64,000 nucleotides of DNA from Halobacteriales archaeon YIM A00013 (lineage in GTDB: Archaea > Halobacteriota > Halobacteria > Halobacteriales > Haloarculaceae), in assembly GCA_025041195.1 (NCBI GenBank), contig JAKCFM010000001.1, forward strand, positions 2,418,001 to 2,482,000, read 5' to 3'. Both the position numbers and the translations under genes were made by a program. Under the pieces are notes generated by a model. It saw nothing but the letters and a program-made list of their open reading frames with translations, did no database searches and was not told the origin of the DNA. Below, piece after piece: positions 26,607-35,062 of this stretch; position 1 is the first letter of the stretch, and each line of letters begins with the position of its first letter.

Positions 26607-26644
26607 CCATTGACGTTATCTGTCATCGGCGTCTGCAAACGGCT

Positions 26645-26893
26645 ATGGAGCCAGCTGCAGTCGAGACGCTCATCGAGGAGGGTATCGAGGGCGCGAGTGC
26701 GACAGTCCGCCGACAGCGGGGCGAACACGACGACGACCATCTCGCGGCGACGGTCGTTGCGGACGCATTCGACGGCGAATCTCTCGTCGCACAGCATCAA
26801 CTCGTCTACGACGCTCTCGGCGACCATATGACGACCGACATTCACGCGCTGGAGCTGTCGACGTACACGCCCGAAGCGTACGAGAACGCGTAG
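26645..26893 (+). CDS. BolA-family protein
   Basis: An 82-residue BolA/YrbA-type protein. The class II KH-like fold is indicated by the E-x-x-I-E-E-G-I-E-G-A first helix, the H-D-D-D-H-L-A-A strand (residues 28-34), and the V-A-Q-H-Q-L-V-Y motif with conserved His near residue 50. BolA proteins associate with monothiol glutaredoxins and handle iron-sulfur clusters or regulate transcription. It stands alone between pyk and cysE, in the same direction as both. Confidence 0.85.
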   Translation: MEPAAVETLIEEGIEGASATVRRQRGEHDDDHLAATVVADAFDGESLVAQHQLVYDALGDHMTTDIHALELSTYTPEAYENA

Positions 26894-26940
26894 ACCGATC
26901 CCGTCGGGTGGTTCTGTCCCGACTGAATCGAACCGACAAG

Positions 26941-26948
26941 CTATATGC
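26941..26948 (+). promoter_or_regulatory. TATA box of cysE
   Basis: CTATATGC lies 26-33 bases before the ATG at 26974, with normal spacing for a short-leader transcript. Confidence 0.5.
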
Positions 26949-26973
26949 ATCGGCAACCCAGTAACAGACTGTC

Positions 26974-27531
26974 ATGCTCGAGTGGATCCGCGAAGATATC
27001 CAGACGGCCTTCGACCGCGACCCGGCCGCAACGAGCACTGCGGAGGTCGTGTTGCTCTATTCGGGCCTCCACGCCATCTGGATCTATCGCATCGCCCACT
27101 GGCTGCACACCCGCGGATTCACCTTTGTGGCGCGGCTGTGCTCACAGATTGGGCGATTTCTCACCGGCGTCGAGATTCATCCGGGCGCACGAATCGGCCG
27201 CCGATTCTTCATCGATCACGGCATGGGCGTCGTGATTGGCGAGACCGCAGAGATTGGCAACGACGTCATGCTCTATCATGGCGTCACGTTAGGTGGCGAC
27301 TCGCTAGAGCCAACAAAGCGCCATCCAACACTCGAAGATGAGGTGACAATCGGGGCGAATGCCACGCTGCTTGGTCCGATCACGATTGGGCACAACTCCA
27401 GCGTCGGTTCGGGCTCCGTGGTGTTAGAATCGGTGCCAGCGAACTGTACGGTCGTGGGGATTCCGGCCGAACGCGTCGATGACTGTGGCCCCGACTATCT
27501 CGCCGACATCACTGAAGGGCTCGGCAAGTGA
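26974..27531 (+). CDS. cysE: serine O-acetyltransferase
   Basis: A 185-residue acyltransferase with the left-handed beta-helix (hexapeptide repeat) fold from about residue 70. It converts serine and acetyl-CoA to O-acetylserine, the first step of cysteine synthesis. Signature features are I-H-P-G-A-R-I-G and [15 protein letters not shown], with the catalytic His in G-H. It is shorter than the bacterial type because the N-terminal helical domain is reduced, as in other archaeal enzymes. It is monocistronic and convergent with the FAD-linked oxidase gene. Confidence 0.93.
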   Translation: MLEWIREDIQTAFDRDPAATSTAEVVLLYSGLHAIWIYRIAHWLHTRGFTFVARLCSQIGRFLTGVEIHPGARIGRRFFIDHGMGVVIGETAEIGNDVMLYHGVTLGGDSLEPTKRHPTLEDEVTIGANATLLGPITIGHNSSVGSGSVVLESVPANCTVVGIPAERVDDCGPDYLADITEGLGK

Positions 27532-27549
27532 GGCGCATCGAGCGAGATC

Positions 27550-28941
27550 TCACTCTTCTGGAAATATTTTCCCCGGATTCAGCGTGTTCGTCGGATCCAA
27601 CGCTCGTTTGAGCCGTTGCATTGTTTCGACACCGTCTGATTCGTGTTCTGTCACCAAGAATTGGCGTTTGCCGATCCCGATCCCGTGTTCGCCCGTTGCG
27701 GTGCCACCGTACTCGATCGCCCGCTCAACGAGCTCGCGATAGAGCGCTTCTCCCCGCTCAACCATCCGTTCGTCGTCCGGATCGACGAAGACGGTGTAAT
27801 GCACGTTGCCGTCGCCGGCGTGGCCGAAACACGGCACGAGGAGGTCGTATTTCTCACCCAGCGATTTCGCATCTGCGATGATATCGGGATAGTGGCTGAT
27901 CGGCACGGTTACGTCGCCAGGATGTAACGGCCTCCGCGTGGAATCGTACAGTTGCATGGCAACAGCCAGCTCTCGCCGTGCTGCCCAGAGCTCGTCCATT
28001 CGCTCGTCATCAGATGCAAGCGAGATCGAACTCGCCTCATTCTCCTCGAAGATCGCTTTCAGCTGCGAAAGTGCATGCTCGCCGGCGACGCCGTGGCACT
28101 CGAAAAACACCGCCGGATTGTCTGCCAGTCCGGCCCCAACGTGTGCGTTTGCAATCTCCGCACTCACTGAATCGATCAGTTCGAGTGTCGCCACGTCGAT
28201 TCCTGCCTGCACGGCCGCGGTGACCGCGCTACTCGCCCCTTCGAGCGTCGGGAATACTGCTCGCCCGCCCCGTTTTTCTGTGGGCGCAGTCGTGAGCTCA
28301 AGCGTCGCCCGGGTGATCACCCCGAGTGTTCCCTCGCTCCCGACGAACAGCGATTTCAGATTGTAGCCGCTTGAGGTTTTGCTCGCCTTTGATCCGGCCG
28401 TGAGCACGGTGCCGTCGGCAAGGACGACTTCGAGTTCGAGAATCCAGTCGTGGACCTCGCCGTACTGCACTGTTGTCATCCCGCTGGCGTCGTTGGCGAT
28501 CATCCCACCGATCGTCGCGATGTCGTTTGCCGCCGGCATTGGCGGAAAGTAACAGCCGTGGTCGGCGGCTACCTCGTTGATTCGCGACCCGATGACGCCG
28601 GGTTCCACGTCGATCTGGAGATCATCGGGTCGGATGGCGAGCACGTCGTCCATCGCCATCATGTTCATGCTGATCCCGCCCTCGGTTGGCACAGGATTTC
28701 CCTCAAGACTCGTCCCTGCAGCGTATGGCGTCACCGGGACGCCGTGGTCGGTCGCTGCCGCAAGGACGGTCGCCACTTCGGCTGTCGTCTTCGGGCGAAC
28801 GACTGCGTCGGGTGCAGACCGCTCGCCAATGGCCTCCGTCCCAAAATCCGAACTGTGACGATCCCTCGCGTCGGAATCGAACGATGACGACACGTCGAGC
28901 GCCGACAGAAATGAGCAATCATGTCCCATGGTGCCTGTCAT
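27550..28941 (-). CDS. FAD-linked oxidase (D-lactate/glycolate oxidase GlcD type)
   Basis: A 463-residue flavoprotein of the GlcD/DLD family. The FAD-binding PCMH domain is seen in Y-A-A-G-T-S-L-E-G (near residue 72) and G-G-M-I-A-N-D-A-S-G (about 140), with S-E-G-T-L-G-V-I-T near 205. The substrate-binding domain has the C-terminal G-H-A-G-D-G-N-V-H, G-E-H-G-I-G and N-P-G-K-I-F signatures. It probably oxidises D-lactate or glycolate and passes electrons to a quinone or cytochrome. The TTG-start frame from 28956 is less likely than ATG 28941; ATG 28929 (M-G-H-D) is also possible. It is convergent with cysE. Confidence 0.9.
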   Translation of the reverse strand: MTGTMGHDCSFLSALDVSSSFDSDARDRHSSDFGTEAIGERSAPDAVVRPKTTAEVATVLAAATDHGVPVTPYAAGTSLEGNPVPTEGGISMNMMAMDDVLAIRPDDLQIDVEPGVIGSRINEVAADHGCYFPPMPAANDIATIGGMIANDASGMTTVQYGEVHDWILELEVVLADGTVLTAGSKASKTSSGYNLKSLFVGSEGTLGVITRATLELTTAPTEKRGGRAVFPTLEGASSAVTAAVQAGIDVATLELIDSVSAEIANAHVGAGLADNPAVFFECHGVAGEHALSQLKAIFEENEASSISLASDDERMDELWAARRELAVAMQLYDSTRRPLHPGDVTVPISHYPDIIADAKSLGEKYDLLVPCFGHAGDGNVHYTVFVDPDDERMVERGEALYRELVERAIEYGGTATGEHGIGIGKRQFLVTEHESDGVETMQRLKRALDPTNTLNPGKIFPEE

Positions 28942-29056
28942 CACCCACGACGGCAAACATCTATCGGACAGTGTGAATTTGCACTGTGTTGCTATTCCTC
29001 GCGGAGGGGAAGCTATTCAATCGTAGAGGCATAGGTGGGATCAAGGGAGATTCCCA

Positions 29057-30124
29057 GTGAGTGAGGAGTATTTCGATCGTCTCGTCGATACGGATCGCCT
29101 CGAACAGTATCTGACCGACACACTCGGTCCGGCCGACCGATACGAGCTTGAACACCACCAGGAGGGCCACTCGAATGAGACAATCTTCGTGACGTGGGGT
29201 GACCACGAGCTGGTTGTTCGTCGGCCACCGCCAGGAGAAACCGCAGAGACTGCCCACGACGTGCTTCGCGAGTATCGTGTGATCGATGCGCTCTCTGAAA
29301 CTCCCGTTCCGGTAGCGCCGACAGTGTCGGCCTGCTCCGACCATGAGATCATTGGCAGCGATTTCTACGTGATGGAACGCCTCTCGGGCGACGTGTTGCG
29401 AACGACGGTTCCGGAACGGTTCCAGAACAATGCTGCTCGCGAGACGCTCGGGACGGAGCTGGTCGAGACGCTCGCAGCGATTCACTCGGTCGATCCCGAA
29501 ACGGTTGGCCTCTCGGAGCTTGGCCGGCCCGACGGATTCACCGGCCGACAGGTACATCGGTGGCGAAAACAGATCGAGTGGGCGCGCGCGGTGACGGCCG
29601 ACGAACGGACGGTCGAGACGCTCACGGACGTTGGCGAGTGGCTCGGGGCGAACGTTCCCGAAACGGCGCCGTCAACACTGGTGCACGGCGATTATAAGCT
29701 TGACAACGTGATGTACGGCCCTGGCGATGACCCGAAAATCGTCGGCGTCTTCGACTGGGAAATGAGCACGCTGGGCGATCCGCTCACGGATCTGGGCTGG
29801 ATGCTTTCGTACTGGTGGGACCCTGACGATCCAGCACCCCCATCGGCGACCGAGTCGCTCTCGAATACGTTCATGGACCATCCAGGATACTCCACACGAA
29901 ACGAACTGGTTGCGCGTTACGAGTCGGCGACGGGCATTACGTACAGCAACGATCGGTTCTACCGTGCGCTTGCCGTGTACAAACTCGCCGCGCTGGGTGA
30001 GATGTTCTTCCGTCGGTATCTTGAGGGTAACTCCGACGATCCGATGTATCCTCGGATGCGCGATGGCGTCCCCCAGCTTGCAGCTCGCGCCAAGCGGATC
30101 ATCGACGGCGACGAACCACTCTGA
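29057..30124 (+). CDS. APH/choline-kinase-type phosphotransferase
   Basis: A 355-residue kinase-like protein of the aminoglycoside phosphotransferase superfamily, close to the ACAD10/11 N-terminal group. Start is GTG at 29057. Conserved residues include the strand before H-G-D-Y-K-L-D-N-V (near residue 212-220) with the catalytic Asp, and V-F-D-W-E-M, in which the Asp binds metal. The natural substrate is probably a hydroxy-acyl compound or other small alcohol rather than an antibiotic. The gene stands alone; the downstream rhomboid starts 43 bases later. Confidence 0.85.
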   Translation: MSEEYFDRLVDTDRLEQYLTDTLGPADRYELEHHQEGHSNETIFVTWGDHELVVRRPPPGETAETAHDVLREYRVIDALSETPVPVAPTVSACSDHEIIGSDFYVMERLSGDVLRTTVPERFQNNAARETLGTELVETLAAIHSVDPETVGLSELGRPDGFTGRQVHRWRKQIEWARAVTADERTVETLTDVGEWLGANVPETAPSTLVHGDYKLDNVMYGPGDDPKIVGVFDWEMSTLGDPLTDLGWMLSYWWDPDDPAPPSATESLSNTFMDHPGYSTRNELVARYESATGITYSNDRFYRALAVYKLAALGEMFFRRYLEGNSDDPMYPRMRDGVPQLAARAKRIIDGDEPL

Positions 30125-30166
30125 GCCACCATCGATTATTCCGTGCTGGAACCCGATCCCCGTAGT

Positions 30167-31792
30167 ATGGCAGCGCAGCTCGGGGCCTGGTCTGCTGACA
30201 GCGCGTCGCTCGCGTTGCTCGCCGTTGTGCTCGTCTGTTCGACCGTCGTCGCCGTTCGCCACCGTGGAGTGACGATCCATCGACACTGCCGTGAGCGCCT
30301 GTTCTGGGGCGTCCCAATCGGCACGCTGAGCATCTCCATTGGGTTGTGTGTGTTTTTCTGGACCGTCCAACAGGGATGGGCCACCCCGCCAACGACGATT
30401 CCGTTTCGCTCGTGGTCGTATTTCGATCCGGAGGGAATGGTTAGCTCCTCGTTTGCTCACTCGTCGGTTCGCCATCTGCTGGGAAACCTGCTGGGGACCC
30501 TCACGGTTGGAACGTTTGCGGAGTATCATTGGGGCCATTATCCACGGTCGCCACACCGAACCGGCGGCCGGCTCCGTCGCTGGCTCCTGGACACGGTTCC
30601 AGGGCGAATCTGCTGTTTCGTCGGTGGGTCACTGCTCGTTGGACTGCTATCGGGGCTGTTCTCGCTCGGGCCGACGATTGGCTACTCTGGCGTCGTCTTC
30701 GCGTACGTTGGATTCACCCTGCTCGGTCGACCGATCGGGACGGTGTTGGCCTTACTGAGCAGTCGCGTGCTCGATCTGTGCTATCGGGCGATCGTGTCTC
30801 CAGTGGTGACCAGTGGTGGCCACTCAAGCTACGTCACGCCGTGGTGGGCGAGCATCTCCATTCATGGCCATCTTCTGGGGCTGTTTCTCGGCGTCGTGCT
30901 GGGCCTCTGGGTCCTCGGCCGGAGAAATCGAACACCGCGACCGGTCGTCGTCTGGGGTGCGACGCTGCTTCTCATCGCGATGGAGGGGCTGTGGGCACTC
31001 TATCTGCCGGTTGGTGGTGGGCAGTTCACGTTGTATCGCGCCGCAGGCGTCGCCGGTGGAGTGCTAATGGGGCTTTGCTTTGCGCTCGCAGTCAATCGCT
31101 CCGCTACCCTCCGCCCGAATCGCCGGGTCGGTTCGGCCCTCGTGGTGTCTGTGCTGGTCGTACTCGCGCTCATGGCCGTGCCGTACGGATTCACGTCGGT
31201 GCCAGCCGGCACGGCCGGCTTCACAGACAACAGTTCGATTGACGTGGATGGCTACACGATCGGCTACGCTGAGGAGGTTCCACACCAGTACATCAACAGC
31301 GTTCGCCTCCCGTTCGTTGGGCAGCTCGCGAACGTCACCACCGGCGGCGTGATCGTCGTCAACGAAAACAAAGAACTCTGGTGGCCAGAACGAACGACCC
31401 GTGAACTCTCACACCGGGGGACAACGACAATACGGATCGGTGACGTTGGCTGGCAGACACCGGTAACTGCCTCCCGCCGCGCGTGGTCGCCGGTTGGCAA
31501 CCGCTCGACGTATACGGTCGAGCTAGAAAGCGGCCAGACCCACCAGCTCGTGCATACGGAACCGCCGAGCACGGCATCGCCCGTCATCGACGGCCGCCGT
31601 GTCAGAATCGCCGCCGGCAATCAGTTCAGTCTCAGCGTGATCGAGAACGGGACGCCGATCGATCGCACTCTGCTTCCACAACCGAATGAGTCGATAACCG
31701 CCGGCGGGCTGACGTTCAGTCGGACGAACGACTCGCTGTTTGCGATGACAAATGCTACCCGCGTTCGCGTCGCAACGTATGAGCCACCGTAG
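30167..31792 (+). CDS. rhomboid-family intramembrane serine protease with C-terminal domain
   Basis: A 541-residue membrane protein. The rhomboid core has the H-L-L-G-N segment near residue 107, catalytic Ser174 in G-Y-S-G, and catalytic His235 in H-G-H-L-L-G-L-F-L-G. Several more helices follow to about residue 355, then an extracytoplasmic domain of about 180 residues, Thr/Asn-rich with beta pattern. The catalytic dyad is intact, though the usual G-A/S-S-G reads G-Y-S-G. It probably cleaves transmembrane proteins at the cell surface. The C-terminal domain may select substrate; its function is not known. ATG 30167 is preferred over the ATG 24 bases earlier. Confidence 0.87.
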   Translation: MAAQLGAWSADSASLALLAVVLVCSTVVAVRHRGVTIHRHCRERLFWGVPIGTLSISIGLCVFFWTVQQGWATPPTTIPFRSWSYFDPEGMVSSSFAHSSVRHLLGNLLGTLTVGTFAEYHWGHYPRSPHRTGGRLRRWLLDTVPGRICCFVGGSLLVGLLSGLFSLGPTIGYSGVVFAYVGFTLLGRPIGTVLALLSSRVLDLCYRAIVSPVVTSGGHSSYVTPWWASISIHGHLLGLFLGVVLGLWVLGRRNRTPRPVVVWGATLLLIAMEGLWALYLPVGGGQFTLYRAAGVAGGVLMGLCFALAVNRSATLRPNRRVGSALVVSVLVVLALMAVPYGFTSVPAGTAGFTDNSSIDVDGYTIGYAEEVPHQYINSVRLPFVGQLANVTTGGVIVVNENKELWWPERTTRELSHRGTTTIRIGDVGWQTPVTASRRAWSPVGNRSTYTVELESGQTHQLVHTEPPSTASPVIDGRRVRIAAGNQFSLSVIENGTPIDRTLLPQPNESITAGGLTFSRTNDSLFAMTNATRVRVATYEPP

Positions 31793-31794
31793 GC

Positions 31795-32334
31795 CTACTC
31801 GTCGCCGAGCGTTTCGACGATGCGATCGGCCTCGGGGAAGAACTTCTCGTAGCCGTCGTGCTCGAACGATCCAAGATGTGTTCCATCGAGTTTCTGCACG
31901 TGGGTGTACATCTGCTCTCGGGCACGCGCTTCGACGGCAAGCTCTCTGGCCTCGATCGCCATGAAACTCCCCGCGATGTAGATTGCCGTTTCCGTCCCCG
32001 GATCGAGCAGCTCAGTCACGAGAAAGGCCCACGATTCCGTGGTCCCACGGTAGACGTCGTATCGGGGGAACTCACCGCGCCCAAACGCGTCGCGAAACGC
32101 GTCTGCATCGTTGCCCGGAATCACGTGAACGAGCCCGTATCGATCGGTGTTGCCGGCGTCTGGCGTTTCCGTCCCGGTGTCACCGGCCGCAATACAGACG
32201 GTTTCCCAGCCGAGCTCTTCGCGTCTGGTGGCGAGCCCGTTCATATCCTCAAGCGTCTGCTGCCAGGCGTCACTGCCACGGGCAGCGCTCTTTGCGATGG
32301 CTTCTGTCTGGTCGTTCTCGGAGATTTCTGGCAT
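31795..32334 (-). CDS. haloarchaeal conserved protein, DUF7529-like paralogue
   Basis: A 179-residue acidic protein. It matches the 16230-16700 protein in its ordered features: an N-terminal helix with W-x-x-x-L-E-D-M, E-L-G-W-E-T-V-x-I-A-x-G-D, and a strand-rich core with repeated aromatic residues. The two are paralogues in this genome. It ends with a Phe-Glu-His-Asp-Gly-Tyr and acidic tail. No catalytic motif is visible; the conserved D-M/G-W pair may form a binding pocket. It lies downstream of the ABC permeases in the same direction but with a 56-base gap, so joint transcription is possible. Confidence 0.7.
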   Translation of the reverse strand: MPEISENDQTEAIAKSAARGSDAWQQTLEDMNGLATRREELGWETVCIAAGDTGTETPDAGNTDRYGLVHVIPGNDADAFRDAFGRGEFPRYDVYRGTTESWAFLVTELLDPGTETAIYIAGSFMAIEARELAVEARAREQMYTHVQKLDGTHLGSFEHDGYEKFFPEADRIVETLGDE

Positions 32335-32390
32335 GGATGGGTATTTGATAACGATTGTGGTAAGGGTTCTGGACGTTCGTTGATTACGAT

Positions 32391-33863
32391 TCAGGCACCA
32401 CCGCCTGCTGCGCCGCCCTCACCATGGTGGCTTTCGCTTTCTGGGTCGATCGCGTCGCGAATGCCATCTCCCAGCGCGTTGAACCCAACACAGAGGATCG
32501 TGATCAGGATGCCGGGAATCAACGAAATGTGCCAGGAGGCCTGTGCGACGAACGGCTGTCCCGCATTGATCGCCCGACCCCACGACGGCGTCGGTGCGTT
32601 GATCCCGAATCCGATGAACGAGAGCCCGGCAGTGCTGATGATGACGCCGGCAAAGCTCATCGAGGCGTAGACGAGAAGATACCCCATGATGTAGGGTAGC
32701 ATGTGTGTTCGCATGAGCCGCAGCGGCCGCTGGCCGTAGCTCCGTGCCGCATCAACCCACTCCTCCTGAGCGACCTGGAACGACGGTCCGCGGATCGCCC
32801 GCCACATTCCCGGCCAGTAGATCAACGCAAACAGCAGAGCAAGCAACACTGCACCATCATACAGCGTTGCAACCCAGGTGTCCGAGAACAAATATCCGGC
32901 CGCGATCAACAACATGAGCGACGGAACTGACTGGATCGAATCGCTCACCAGCACCACAGTCAGGTCGGCCAATCCCTTGAAATACGCGGTCGTGAGCGCG
33001 AGCAATGTGGCGATCGTTCCCGCGAGTGAAATCGCCGTCACGCCGATGAAGAGACTGATCCGCGACCCAAACGCGATGATGGTGAACAGATCCTTCCCGT
33101 TGTTCATCGTTCCGAACGGATGGAACCGCCCGAAGTCGTCGGACTGCATGATGCCGACGTTCTGGTCGGGGTTTCCTTTCGATACGGACTGGAAGTTCGC
33201 ATCACCGACCAGTATCGTCGATACCTGCCCCAGATCGTCGTTCCAGTAGGAGATTTCGTAGCTGTATGGTTCCTGGATGTTCTGATCGATGGTTGTCGGA
33301 CTCATCGCGGGGGCGAACGCCGCCATGATCAAAAACAGGATGACGACGGTCAGTCCGAACATTCCCCAGTTGTTGTGCCGGAGCCGCCGGAGCTGGTCGT
33401 CTCTGGGCGTCCAGTCCATCGTTCGATACGCAGAGCGGTAGGTGAGATAACCATACCACAGTGCGAGCACGAACAGACAGCTATAGAGGTAGATCAACGC
33501 TACCCGAAGACCCCAGGCCTGTGCCGGTTCGAGGCCGGCGAACGTACCGACCCACTCCGATCCGTTCCAATGTCCCTGGTTCGGAATCGTCTCCCGTGAG
33601 AGCAGCGTCGGGACCGTCTGCGCCTTCCAGGCGAGCCAGGTTGCCGTCTCGATGCCAGGCGTTCCGGGTAGATTCTCCGCGATCGCGACGAGCAATCGTC
33701 CGATCGTCTGAAAGAGTGCGCCGGCCTCGGCGATGAACAGGAGGAACATCCCCGCCATCCACCGGAGTGCCGGTCCGGGGTTCTCCCGAATTCTGGCCCG
33801 GAGTGGCCGGTCATCTTCAGTTTCGCTGTGCGATTTCGTTGATGAAGCGTGTGAGACACCCAT
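32391..33863 (-). CDS. oligopeptide/dipeptide ABC transporter permease (DppC type)
   Basis: A 490-residue inner-membrane permease, longer than the usual 300 because of an N-terminal membrane segment (about residues 33-60) and a long extracytoplasmic loop between helices (near residues 175-260, D-N-I-Q-E-P-Y-S-Y). The C-terminal region carries the BPD-transport signature with the E-A-A-like loop (W-V-D-A-A-R-S-Y-G near residue 367). The stop-start gap with DppB is 3 bases, so the two are cotranscribed. The pair should form the membrane channel of a peptide or nickel/glycan importer. Confidence 0.9.
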   Translation of the reverse strand: MGVSHASSTKSHSETEDDRPLRARIRENPGPALRWMAGMFLLFIAEAGALFQTIGRLLVAIAENLPGTPGIETATWLAWKAQTVPTLLSRETIPNQGHWNGSEWVGTFAGLEPAQAWGLRVALIYLYSCLFVLALWYGYLTYRSAYRTMDWTPRDDQLRRLRHNNWGMFGLTVVILFLIMAAFAPAMSPTTIDQNIQEPYSYEISYWNDDLGQVSTILVGDANFQSVSKGNPDQNVGIMQSDDFGRFHPFGTMNNGKDLFTIIAFGSRISLFIGVTAISLAGTIATLLALTTAYFKGLADLTVVLVSDSIQSVPSLMLLIAAGYLFSDTWVATLYDGAVLLALLFALIYWPGMWRAIRGPSFQVAQEEWVDAARSYGQRPLRLMRTHMLPYIMGYLLVYASMSFAGVIISTAGLSFIGFGINAPTPSWGRAINAGQPFVAQASWHISLIPGILITILCVGFNALGDGIRDAIDPESESHHGEGGAAGGGA

Positions 33864-33866
33864 GCG

Positions 33867-34928
33867 TTAGTCCTCCTGGTACCCCACCCGTGGATCGATC
33901 ACGGTGTAGAGGAAATCTTGTGTGATATTGATCACGATCAGCAACACTGAAAAGAGGAAGATCAGCGTTCCAGCCAGTGGCAGATCGCCCGAGATGATCG
34001 ACTGCAAGAACAGGTAGCCGATTCCGTTGATGGCAAACACAAGCTCGACGAGCACGGACCCACCAAGCAGCAGGTATGCCTCGGAGGTGATGATCGGCAC
34101 CAGCGGAATCATCGCGTTTCTGAACACGTGTTTCCAGACGATTACACGGCGCGTCAACCCCTTCGCACGGGCCGTCTCGATGTAGTTCGAGTTGATCGTC
34201 TCAAGGACTGCTGTCCGGCCGATACGCATTTCGTTGCCCATCGAGGCAGAGCCGAGCACGAGCGCAGCTGGCAGAATCTGCTTGAGCGCGCCCACAAACG
34301 AGCCGTCGTCGCCAGGCGTCCACCAGAACGACGCTGGCTCGAACAGTGCGTCAGCTGGCGAGGCGAGAAACGCCAGATCCGGTGGGGTCACGATATCCGT
34401 GGGGACGAGCCACGCCGCCCAATCAAAGCCAAACAGTGCATCGGATTTGGATAAAATCGTCATGAGGATGACTGCCAGCCAGAAGTTTGGCATGGCACGC
34501 CAGACGATCCCCCCGAACGAGGTGAGATAGTCGTTCCACGAGTTCGAGTTCAGACCAGCGTAGAACCCCATCGGGATGCCGATAAACAACGGTACAAGGA
34601 CGGCCCAGAAGCCGAGCCAGATCGTCCGTGGCGTGTAACTCCAGATCACGTTTTTGGCCGACTGTCCCGGGTTGATCACCCAGGACTGTCCGAGATCGAG
34701 AGTGAACATGCTCGTCATGAAGTTAATATACTGCCCCCACAACGGCTTGTTCATCCCGAGATTTTCTCGGATTTGGGCCGCGGCTTCCGGCGTATACTGC
34801 TGGCCGAGAATTGCCACCACCGGATCAATTGGCCCCAGATACACCATCGCGAAGGCAATGGTGCCGGCGATGATCAACACCGGAAATGAGAGCAGTATTC
34901 GCCGTGCGAGATATTGGTGGCGACTCAT
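33867..34928 (-). CDS. oligopeptide/dipeptide ABC transporter permease (DppB type)
   Basis: A 353-residue permease with the typical DppB N-terminus (R-R-I-L-L-S-F-P-V-L-I-I-A-G) and six membrane helices. The EAA loop occurs as Y-I-E-T-A-R-A-K-G-L near residue 235. It forms the channel with the DppC protein, whose gene lies 3 bases downstream. The solute-binding protein gene lies 134 bases upstream. The D-N-V-like insert between helices 2 and 4 (about residues 140-210) is larger than in bacterial DppB, as in other haloarchaeal transporters. Confidence 0.92.
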   Translation of the reverse strand: MSRHQYLARRILLSFPVLIIAGTIAFAMVYLGPIDPVVAILGQQYTPEAAAQIRENLGMNKPLWGQYINFMTSMFTLDLGQSWVINPGQSAKNVIWSYTPRTIWLGFWAVLVPLFIGIPMGFYAGLNSNSWNDYLTSFGGIVWRAMPNFWLAVILMTILSKSDALFGFDWAAWLVPTDIVTPPDLAFLASPADALFEPASFWWTPGDDGSFVGALKQILPAALVLGSASMGNEMRIGRTAVLETINSNYIETARAKGLTRRVIVWKHVFRNAMIPLVPIITSEAYLLLGGSVLVELVFAINGIGYLFLQSIISGDLPLAGTLIFLFSVLLIVINITQDFLYTVIDPRVGYQED

Positions 34929-35062
34929 GGCGTGTTGCTCCCCCGTGATTGTTCGTGATGCGACAGTGCAGCGTTGCTACTGCCGACCCGACTGTTCCCC
35001 CGTTGCGTGTGATACTGATCGATCATAGAACTACAAGAGACGAGTACGCGACGCGCCCGGTG

